NCBI RefSeq assembly: GCF_020497125.1
Contig: NC_059084.1
Span: 11,745,501 to 11,809,500 of the forward strand
Source of the DNA: Mauremys mutica
Lineage: Eukaryota > Chordata > Testudines > Geoemydidae
Direction of reading: 5' to 3'
DNA: 64,000 bases
Every line of letters begins with the position of its first letter. Position 1 is the first letter of the stretch. Below, piece by piece: positions 55,066 to 64,000 of this stretch. The notes under the pieces were generated by a model. That model made no database searches and was not told where the DNA came from. It saw only the letters and a list, made by a program, of their open reading frames with translations. The translations under genes were made by a program, and so were the position numbers.

Positions 55066-57304
55066 CACAAGGGCTCGTTTTCTACATCTTCCATTGGGCG
55101 GCCTGTGTCCAAGTGTTTTTCAGTCCATGCTCTGCCAACACTTTGTGTATCTCGCTGTTTCCTTTTGTTCACATTCTGCCTGTTCTTTCGAACCACTCCT
55201 TTTTATCAAATAATGTTAAGGTGGTCTGACAGGCACAGGTGGGCAATTTTGACCTCTGCTGCTGGGCGTTGTGCCTTGCTAACTATCATGGGAAATTCAC
55301 CCCTGTGCAAAAGAAGAAGCATGAAGCCTATCCACCACTTAAGACATAACTCTGAGTTGGGACCCACATGGCACATGGGCCTTGTGCTGATGCTCTGCAC
55401 AGAGCTGACTTTCAGGCCAGCTACTTGAAGATACAGAAATCTCTGAATATGGGTCCACTGAACCCTGGACTAGGCAGAGACATTCGATACAGGCACCCTT
55501 GCTAAGCTGCATTGGAAACACGTTGGCACCGATGTCATTTACAGAGGTACTGCTCCTTCCCCCCCTTCCCCTTCCTATACACACACATTCTCCTCGCCCC
55601 TCACAGAGGTCACTCAAGGGATATTATTGCAGTATCGTGGTGTCACATTAGCTCCAAAGGGTATCCTTTTCTGAAAGTATTACAGAGCCGGGGGCATGCA
55701 GTCCTGTGGCAGTCTGCTAGCACCCAAAAGTTCCAGCAAGTCGCAATTCTAGCCATGTCTGTTTCTCCAGCAAATTACAGAATTCAGATCTGGAATGGCC
55801 AGACACGTTCTCTCAGTGCCAGCAGCTGCCTCCTGGCTGAGCTCCACGGTTGTGCTAAGTGGCTTTGGAGCTGCCCCAGGGGTCTGTCATGGATTGGAAT
55901 TAGAGTCGCAGCCAGCTGGATAGGCTGCCTTTCCTTCCTGGATATTGTTGCTTTTTTAGCTTATCTCTGCTGTGCATATTTTGTAAGTTCCTGCTTGAAG
56001 TCCCTAACAAGATTTGTATGGTGGCTTCTTCTTCCTAACAGCAATCATTATTTTGCCAGGAATGTATTTTCTGCAGAAATCTTCCTTGAACCTCTTCTGC
56101 AGTTAGCTGAAGGAGATGAGCAGACTGTTGCTTTTTTTTAATTATTTTAAATAATGTGCTTATGAAAATGGATAGTAGAACTTCTGGAATTAGGCAAAGG
56201 TGCAGGCAGTTGTCTGTATCTGCCCTGTATAGCTCTCTCAATGCAACTAGTCCTTGACCCAGCAATACCACTGCTAGTGGCAATGTGGGGTTTTCCTGAG
56301 CACAAATGGTCAATCATGGAGTGAATTAGGCCAAACTTTGTGGCAATTTTTAGGGATCAAGATGAGACCATCAAATCTCTGTCCTGCTTCCACCCTCCAG
56401 CAGCAAGAGGCGAGTGCATTTCTTCTTTGAGCCTCCCAGCCATTTCGTAAATGTTTGTGTGTGTTTTTCAGCCGATGCTCTAGTTTAATCCATATCTTCT
56501 TGTTTCCATTGGCTGCCTATGGAGGCACAGGGAAATGTTGGTAGATTTACAGTTTGAAAGCCAGAAACAGAGACTGAACATACAAAAATTCCCCAAAGAA
56601 ACCTAATCATAGAACCTGGTTTCTTCTCTCTTATGCCCAAATCTTGGTCCCATTGATTTCAGTTGGAGTTTTGGCATTAACTTCAACATGATCAGCCTTG
56701 GACCCTTAGTGAACTCACTGTATAGTCTTGATATTTTTCCAGTGATTTCAGCTGGAAAGCAAGTACAGCCTTGTCTGGCTCAGTTCAACAGACCTGGAGG
56801 AGCTGTAGGGAAAGGCACACGTTTTTCTGAACATTTACCATTAATTTTTGCTGGAACACAAGTAGGATTAAAATATAGAGCTGAATGAGAAGACACAGTG
56901 AAATGTACTATAAATCCCAAAAGAATTGCTCCAGGGTCAAAACATCCTTTGGCCTCTCCTGAGGCTTTTAAATTGCACAAGTGTTTATGTTAGCAAAGCT
57001 CCTCAAATGGATTAGAGTCTTAGGTTTACTCTGGGCCCACTGGTGGTGTCACATTGTACCAGGGCTCTGCACAGAGATGCCTGCCAGAAAGTACATACCC
57101 ACCACAGAATATGGGCTGGAAAGAAGGTTTTGCATATATTCTCTCTCACCCAGCCCTCCTTCTAATGCATGAAAATACATACAAATTATTCCTATTTTAG
57201 CCTATTATTAGCCAAATTATTCCTATTTTAGGAATTGTTTGCTTGAGGGTGGGACTGTGTTCAATAGTTTTGAGAATATATACGCAGTCTAACACAACTT
57301 TCGC
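55066..57304. other. Intergenic, no gene recognised
   Basis: The 209-codon frame at 55512-56141 has no family resemblance and no support from splice signals, so I do not call a gene. A C run precedes an (AC) stretch at 55555-55590. Confidence 0.4.
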
Positions 57305-57312
57305 AGCATACA

Positions 57313-57676
57313 CAGGACCGGCTCTACTGTTTTTGCCACCCCAAGCAGTGTGCTGAATTGCCGCGGGACAGCAGGGGGCAGTCCGTGTGCCGTTAGGGCG
57401 GTACGCACGTTTCCGCGGCGGTGGCAATTTGGAGGCAGCTTCTGTCGTCAGCTGGAACACAGAAGCTGCGCCCCCACGGACAGATGAACATAGAAGCTGA
57501 CGCTGAATTGCCGTGGCTACGGAAACGCGCATGCCGCCCTAACGGCACATGGACTGCCCCCCGCCGTCCCGTGGCAATTTGCGTGCTGCTTGGGGCAAAA
57601 ACACAGGGAGTGCCGCCCCTTGCAGATTGCCGCCCCAAGCACCTGCTTGGGATGCTAGTGCCTGGAGCCGGCCCTG
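57313..57676. mobile_element. hAT-type palindromic MITE, 364 bp
   Basis: Ends CAGGACCGGCTCTA and the inverse TGGAGCCGGCCCTG, flanked by AGCATACA (57305-57312) and AGCATACG (57677-57684), 7 of 8 matching. Subterminal 'gccaccccaagca' / 'gccgccccaagca' is shared with the copy at 59.48 kb. Confidence 0.85.
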
Positions 57677-57684
57677 AGCATACG

Positions 57685-58760
57685 TGGGCACCTGTGGTGG
57701 TACTGTTTCCATGACGGGCTAGAGTTTGCCTCCTTGTCTCTCCTACAATTGCCAAAAGGTGGTGACACGGCCTTCTGGACCAACTGGACAGTCTCTTGTC
57801 ACATGTAACATAAGGTTAGCTTAATCTCTAGGCTTGTTTAAATACTGCTGGGGTTTAACTGTTGTTGAGATCTACCCCTGGGAATCTGAAAGATATAAAA
57901 CATGGTGGGAAGGTTCTCAGCTGTTTAGGAACACACAGCGAAATAAGGAGTTTGTTTCCTGTGGCTAAATTGGGGTTTGTCATGCTCTCTGCCTTTACAG
58001 CCTTTCTGCACTTACATAGGCTTGATTACCATGTGCTGTGTCTGAGTGAGCCTACATCATGATTACAAGAGCTTCTTATGGTTTTACTGAGGAGATGGGG
58101 GTGAGGAGGGGGCTCAGGCTGTTACTCTAACTAGTTTTAAAGCCATTTTCAAAAATTAGCTGTGTAATTAAAGCAAGAGTAAGATCTCTTATCTGCGTGG
58201 GCCTGGAAGCCGTTCTCCATAGAAATAGAGCCTGGTTTGCTAGGAAACAGCAGGTTTCAGATATTATCTGTGGGGAAGAGCTGTGGGGGCCCCCTCGATG
58301 CCCTTTGTTCAGTCTCTCAGCCTGTGAAGTGTTGTTGTGATGCTTTCAAAGAAAAAACCAGTTACTCTGAAGTGAGCAATAGCTCAGTAAAAAAACAGCA
58401 GGTTTACGCAAGGTTTGCTTCACTGGGTGAAAGGCCATCAGGGTGGAATCAAAACAACCCAGGAACTTTGATAACTTCTCTAGGGAGAAAGAAAACAGAT
58501 AGACTTTCCACCCTTTGGTTTTGTTGTAACATGTTGGAAGGGGTCGCAGGACAGGACAGCTTATCCTGAATAGAGATCTCTTGTTTCACGTGTTTACAAA
58601 CCCTCACCAGGACACCTAGGCAAGCCCTCGGCTTTTTTACTGTGGAACACAGCAATTGCCGATATGGGACAATGCCGTCACCAGAGGGAGGTGTCAAAAA
58701 ACCCACAGGGAGCATTTTGAGACGAAACTGCCCATAGAGAAAGTTTCCACCGGAAGAATA
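57685..58760. other. Intergenic, no gene recognised
   Basis: Only short, unsupported frames. The minus-strand 270-codon frame (58449-59261) runs into the LTR-like repeat next door and has no domain. Confidence 0.4.
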
Positions 58761-58769
58761 TCCACCTGA

Positions 58770-59812
58770 ACAGTTTAATGGTGTGGCTGGGTGTGTGCCC
58801 ACAGAGGTATTGAAAGAGTTCAGTGAGAGAGCAGTAAGTGTGCCTGATTGCATCAGGAGGGTGAGCCAGTCCCAATTAAAGATGAGGCCCTGCTGGGTGA
58901 GGAGCTGGGAGCGAGTATAAAGGGAGGAAGCCCAGATGAGAAGGAGGCTGCAGGGAGATGGCAGGGAGAGAGAACACTCCGGTTGACAGAGAGGGGAGGA
59001 AGAGCTTAGGGAGAGGCAGATGTACCGTAAAGCCAGGGAAGGGCCATGGGATGTGTCTGAAGGAAGGCCAGGGAAGCCGTGAGGAGTCTGGGAGAGCAGA
59101 CCCTGTGTACCACAGGGTCCCTGGACTGGAACCCAGAGGAGAGGGAGGGACTGGGTTCCCCTACTGGCCTCTGGAAAAGGTAGTATGGAACAGCCTGACA
59201 CAAGGAGGGAAAAGCTCTGGGAGATGTCACTCTGCACAAGAGAAGGAGGACAACCCTCCACAGCCTGGCTGGGGGAAAGAGTCTGCTGAGGAGTGAGTCT
59301 GGGTGGGGGCGAAGAGCCGTGTTTGTTTGGGTTTATTTTATTGTGAGTTTATTTACCTCGAAAGGGGGAGGACTACACATGACAGGGCCAGAGGTCCAAG
59401 TCACAAGAAGAGGCCGACCACCACAGTGCCATAGTGTCAGCAGGGGGCATGAAAGGAGGAGAGCCTGCTATGCCACCAGGGGCGGATCTATGTATTTTGC
59501 TACCCCAAGCATGGCAGACAGGCGGCTTTCGGTGGCATGCCTGCGGGAGGTCCGCTGGTAACGCGGATTCGGCGGCGCGCCTGCCGGAGGTCCGCCGGTC
59601 CCGCGCCTTCGGCGTACCCGCCGCCGAATTGCCGCCGAAACCACAGGACCGGCGGACCTCCTTCAGGCATGCCGTCAAAGGCTGCCTGACTGCCGCCCAC
59701 ACAGCGACTGGCAAACCGCCGCCCGCGGCTTGCCGCCCCAGGCACGTGCTTGGTGCGCTAGTGCCTGGAGCTGCCCCTGTATGCCACAGCCAGCCACAAG
59801 AGGGTACACAAG
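58770..59812 (+). mobile_element. LTR-like repeat interrupted by a hAT MITE
   Basis: Contains a TATA box (gagtataaaggg, about 58913), a purine-rich transcribed part, and a block 'gggtccctggactggaaccc' resembling 'gggtccctgggccggaaccc' in the solo LTR at 33.8 kb. Ends could not be fixed. Interrupted by the MITE at 59477-59779. Confidence 0.5.
59477..59779. mobile_element. hAT-type palindromic MITE, 303 bp
   Basis: Ends CAGGGGCGGATC and the inverse GGAGCTGCCCCTG, with a perfect 8-bp target duplication TATGCCAC (59469-59476 and 59780-59787). CpG-rich arms (ggcggcgcgcctgccggaggtc type words). Confidence 0.9.
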
Positions 59813-59829
59813 TAGTGAGTGCACTTGTT

Positions 59830-61088
59830 GAGAAAAGGCCATGCAAAGCAGAAAGGATCTTAGAACTTTAATTGGGTCTCACTTATGTGGTGCAAATCAT
59901 GAGTACCTCCGGTGGAGTCACTCTGGAATCAACAGCAAACAGGAGAGGAGAATGTGATCTGATGTGACAGATGTTAGTCACGTCACTTAATGTGCTCCTG
60001 GAAGGTGCTCCGGTACTGGGGTGATGAAGGCAGTAAAAGAACCTATGTACAATAGAATACAATTTACTGTTTCTTAAAGCTTCATGACACAAAGCCAGAG
60101 ATCTTCTGCACTGATTTTTCACTATAAAAAACACATAATTCTTGTTTGGGAAAGTAATTATCATGGGATGCTCAAATGGGGTCTGAATTTTGCACATTAA
60201 TGCATGTGTATTTCTTTAAATAGTATTAACAGAGAGTGACTCTATTGCAGTAGTGTGCCTTCCAAGTTTCATGGCTGAATATTAAGTCTATAATGGCTGA
60301 ACAATCCCGTGTAACACTAGCAATGTTTCATGCTGCACTGTTTTGCATTCTAACTGTCACAGGCGTCTGGAAATATCGTTGATCAAAGTTTGTCAACACT
60401 GAATTGGAAAATGTGCCCTTTGTGTTTCTGGGGGTTAGTTCACTGCCAGGAAAGTAGTTCATGAGCTACACTGATGATTACTCATTTGGAATTCAGAGTA
60501 TTCCAGTTTGCCTTTTCTAAGCAGTGTTGCAGCAGTTTCCCAGCCAGGTATGTCTCCAGTTATGGTAATTATCTTTCAGTTAGGGAGCTAATTGACTCTG
60601 CTGCAGCAAGTGTGGAATAAATAATGTTACTATGGTAGCCAAGGGTTTGAAACACAAGATGTCTCATTTCCCTGAATTTTCTTTCTTCCTAAGAAATTGG
60701 GCCTTTTGTAACTGAGACGTGAGAGGTTTGAAGCTGGATTTTGTTCCTTCCTGGAAGTAAGGAAAAGAATGTGAGTTTTGAAAGGAGGAGTGCAAGCTTG
60801 GCCTGAGTTTCTTTCTCCTTATTCATTAACAAAGTGCTTATTGATGAGTCCTTTTGAAATCGGATGTGTGCATTCCAGTTAATGTTGGGATTGTCACTAG
60901 ATAAAGGGTTTGCAGGGTCAGGATTGAAGAATTTGACCTAGAAATGGGTCTGAAACAAACTTCCAGGTTCAGAGGCCCCCAAACTTTAAGGAAGATGGGA
61001 CCAAAATCTGGGTCTGAACTTTGTGGCTGAGGCCTATCTCTATGCATACTATTACTTCTCGAAGGAAGCGCCTTTTGTCCAAGTATCT
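59830..61088. other. Intergenic, no gene recognised
   Basis: No coding exon or bounded element. The 60950-61045 part shares an old repeat with 27.9-28.1 kb. Confidence 0.4.
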
Positions 61089-61371
61089 CAGGATATGTCC
61101 ACACTGCAAGTGAAAGTGTGATTGTAGCATGGGTCGGCTACTCATGCTGGCTTTAATCTAGCTAACATAGGTAACAATAGTAAAGTAGGCTTCAGCAAGG
61201 GCTAGCAACCAGAGTACAAGCCTTCTGGGGACCCTGCGTACGTACTCAGGTTGCTGCTACATCTACACAACTAGTGTTTCCTGTACTGGCTGGAATAAAG
61301 GCAGCAAGGGTATGTATGCCTAGCCATGTTACATTCCTTTCTTTACTTGCAGTGTAGACATATCCTCAAAA
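61089..61371. mobile_element. Harbinger-like MITE, about 283 bp
   Basis: Ends aggatatgtccacactgcaag and the inverse cttgcagtgtagacatatcct. Interior words are shared with the element at 24.30-24.96 kb. Non-coding. Confidence 0.75.
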
Positions 61372-61409
61372 GTAGTTTACAAACACTGCACCGATACTCC
61401 TTATTCTTG

Positions 61410-61610
61410 TTCATAGATTCATAGATTTCAAGGCTACAAGGGACCATTCTGATAATCTAATCTGACCTCCCGTATAACACACGCCCTAGAAGTTCCCCAA
61501 AATGATTCCTGTTTGAACTTCAGCAGATCTTTCCGAAAAAGCATCCAATCTTGATTTAAAAATTCCAAGTGATGGAGAATCTACCATGACCCTTGGTAGT
61601 AGTAGAATTC
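61410..61610 (-). repeat. CR1 LINE fragment, antisense
   Basis: 'ttcatagattcatagatttcaaggctacaagggaccattctgataatctaatctgacctcc' is the reverse complement of the CR1 3' end, followed by decayed upstream CR1 sequence. Confidence 0.75.
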
Positions 61611-61619
61611 AATGAGAGC

Positions 61620-63920
61620 TTCACCGGAATGGAGTGCAGAATTCATTACTAATGAGACATAAGAAGTAGAGCTAGACACAAGTTGTCATTTTTGTGCAAA
61701 TATTTGTTTCCCACATCAGGTGAATTCATCCCCTGCCATGCCATTTTTCTCCCTCCCCTCTGCTGTTTCTTTTGTCCAAAATGCATTAAAAAAGTCTCCT
61801 TTTGTGTAAAAACATGCCCAAGAGTACATTGTTTGGATGGTTTTAATGAAAAGCCACCTTTACCCCCAAAAGGGGTGAGTATTTTTGCATGGCATTTTGC
61901 AAAAGGGTTAAGTGAGGCCCAAGGAGGTTAAGTGACTTGTCCATGGTCACACTGAGTCTGTGGCAGAATCCCGATCCTAGGTACCATGCTCCTAACAAGA
62001 GATCACAGGCCAGCTGGTACAAATCAGTGTAACTCCATTGACTTGGATGGAGCTACACTGTCTTACACCAACTTCGCCTCACATTTTTCTCTCCCTGCCA
62101 CCTCCCCACTTACACACATATGATGGCCACTGCTATATCCCTGAGCGTTTAACAAAATGATCTGCTTCTAAGAGTCCAGAATACAAAGTTCATTTCATAA
62201 TATAAGTTGATGCAAACTTTATGGTTCTATATGTTTCGTGCATTAGTCTTGCCAATGCTTCGCTTCTCTGAAGCCCATTTAATAGGCCAAGTTTTATAGT
62301 TAACTGCTAGTTTGTCTAGATTTATTGTCTTTTTTTAAATCGGAGAAGCTTCCAGATTTCAATTTAAAAGTGTTTTGTTTTAATTCGTTTTGCATTTATG
62401 GAGCATGGTATTTGCTGGGTGGAGAGAAGTTGAGACCATAATCTGGCATGGTTGACTACATTTCTAAATTTCAAACCACTGCTTTCTCTTTTTAAAAAAC
62501 ATTTTCATCTGCTGATACTAAACATTTTGATCATTCAGAATGTAAATTGCATTACCCATAGATACTGATGGGTTTGAGTATATACACATACAAATCAGGG
62601 ATTGAATGATTCAAATACAAAATTATTTTCTGGTTCATACCCTTAATGACATATTTTTCCCATTTTCTGTAATTGCTTAAATGTTATGTAGTTTACATAT
62701 CCAAGCATTTAATAGCAACGTTCTATGCGGGGAGAGGGTAGGGTGCAGAGGGAGAGAACCGCAAACAATTAAAATACTGTTGTTACAATTGATTGGAATA
62801 TTTTTCTTTCAGTGCATCATGTTAGGTAGTGTCATCGGAAACCTATTCCCTGGAGAATGGTGGGGTAGAACTGAGGGGGGAAGGAGAGAAGGGAGAGAAA
62901 TTCCTAGTGCTACAGTCCAACGGATCTGAACCGGACGTCCTTGCTCTAGCAGGACTCCCTGTAATGGGGTGGCCTGCTTCAGGTCATTCCTAAACACACA
63001 GCCAAGAGATAGTTAAAGGTTTTCCAGGCTGTGTGACCTCACCTAGCAAGCTCTGAAGGACATCTGTTGACCAGCCCCTGGCTCTATTTGTTTTGCAAGG
63101 AAGCAGAGTCTATAAAGAGTTTAATTACACCATAGAAGTGGTTTTCTTTTTGCTAAACAAATATTTGCAGCCTATTCAGGGTGACCAAGCATTCAACGGG
63201 AAAAAAGCAGGCGATTTGCCATGCATGTGGACTGGAAGGCATGAAGGGAGCACTTTGGTGAGGAGGATAGCAGGGTTTCAGCAGCTGGGTGAAGTACCCC
63301 TTCCTCCCTCTTCCCCATTCCTGAAGCCCTACAAGCCATTCCAACAAGTCCAGAAAACTCTTCCACAAAGCACCCTGAATTCCACACCAGCACCTTTGCT
63401 CCCCTTCCTCCCTGGAGCTGAGGAATAGACACGCACCCTCATACTTCAGCACATGAGCCAACCTCTAATTCATGGGGATTAGGAAAAAACTTTCCCAGAA
63501 GCCACTTATTGTTTGGAATTCTTTGACTTTAAGTATATTTCAGTAATGGGTGAGAAACTGACTTATTTGGTGATTAGTTTTCTCCCATGAACACTACCCT
63601 TCCTCGCAGTGGGAATGATTGGAGGCCCAGGACATTTGCATGTAGTTTTCTGGACAGTGAGAATACAGGAAATGAGAGAATATTCTGGTTAAAAAAAAAA
63701 AAGTTTATTTCACTGATTTAAAGAACAGGCTGTGCAAAACATCTGGAAATCACCTGAATATGAGACATAAAATAAAAATATTTTAAATATGCATTTGTAA
63801 TACAAAATAATCTTTCACTCTGGTAAGTAATCTTTCCAAATATTTTTAAAGATAGAAAATATAGCTAGATAATACATATATATAGCTTACAGGTTTTTTT
63901 TTCTTTATTGTAACTGACAC
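61620..63920. other. Intergenic, no gene recognised
   Basis: Includes a MIR-like antisense remnant (ggttaagtgacttgtccatggtcacac, about 61926-61955). The rest is AT-rich and without supported genes; the frames at 63.09-63.46 kb overlap on both strands and are not credible. Confidence 0.4.
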
Positions 63921-63924
63921 CACT

Positions 63925-64000
63925 AAGGGTATGTCTACACTACCAGATTAGTTCGATTTAACTTAATTCGAATTTGTGGAATCGACCTTACAAAGTCGAA
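63925..64000. mobile_element. Start of a Harbinger-like (Chompy-like) MITE, cut by the window end
   Basis: 'taagggtatgtctacactaccag' followed by 'ttcgatttaacttaattcg' and 'gtggaatcgacc' is the typical start of this reptile MITE family. Its right end lies beyond the window. Confidence 0.7.

Noticed and set aside
55512..56141. 209-codon plus-strand frame
   Set aside because: No domain, Cys/Ser-rich chance composition, no splice or promoter support.
58449..59261. 270-codon minus-strand frame
   Set aside because: Runs from unique DNA into the antisense of an LTR-like repeat; Ser/Leu/Pro-rich, no domain.
1..64000. CRISPR arrays, bacterial operons, tRNA or rRNA genes
   Set aside because: No regularly spaced direct repeats, no ribosome-binding/operon pattern and no tRNA cloverleaf or rRNA sequence that I could recognise; the window is vertebrate nuclear DNA.

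Overview
The window looks like nuclear DNA of a reptile, most likely a turtle; a crocodilian is the main alternative. The basis is the mixture of CR1 LINE 3' ends, Penelope-like ends, many CAGxG-ended hAT MITEs with 8-bp target duplications, 'GGTATGTCTACACT' (Chompy/Harbinger-like) MITEs and decayed MIR-like SINEs. Coding sequence is sparse, introns use GT-AG signals, and there is no sign of bacterial or organellar organisation. The species is an inference.

The only host gene I can support is ZBP1 (Z-DNA/Z-RNA binding protein 1) on the + strand, at about 3.36-11.1 kb with a candidate first exon at 564-573. Seven coding exons assemble cleanly. They are Z-alpha 1 (3364-3591), a linker (5443-5550), Z-alpha 2 (6200-6379), and four exons that each carry one RHIM-like amyloid motif (7921-8094, 8571-8798, 9681-9902, 10752-10924). 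Every junction is phase 1 with consensus acceptors and donors, and the reading frame runs through to a TAA at 10922-10924, followed by an AATAAA at 11073. With the candidate 10-base first exon the product would be 440 residues. The architecture predicts a left-handed nucleic acid sensor that passes its signal on by RHIM-RHIM assembly (RIPK3/RIPK1 type necroptosis and inflammation). A perfect GAAANNGAAACT interferon-response core at 152-163 fits an interferon-induced promoter.

The ZBP1 introns hold transposon debris: a CR1 end split by a Penelope-type inverted repeat, a hAT MITE with perfect target duplication, a long (CA)n tract and a palindromic Harbinger-like MITE. From 11.1 kb to 64 kb I see no second host gene. 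That stretch is intergenic sequence with nested hAT and Harbinger-like MITEs (20 kb, 24 kb, 27 kb, 36 kb, 40-41 kb, 57 kb, 59 kb), solo LTRs (33.4-34.2 kb; probable ones at 35.7-36.4 and 58.8-59.8 kb), CR1 fragments and MIR-like remnants.

Two transposon-gene remnants stand out. One is a decayed Myb/SANT-like (Harbinger-type) gene at 42.3-43.0 kb with a likely second exon at 46.5 kb, split by a 2.9-kb hAT element. The other is a young, complete-ended but internally deleted Gypsy-type LTR retrotransposon at 50073-52736 (minus strand), with 191-bp LTRs differing at two positions and a GCACC target duplication. Its gag is interrupted, zinc knuckles, protease and reverse transcriptase are open, and RNase H and integrase are missing.
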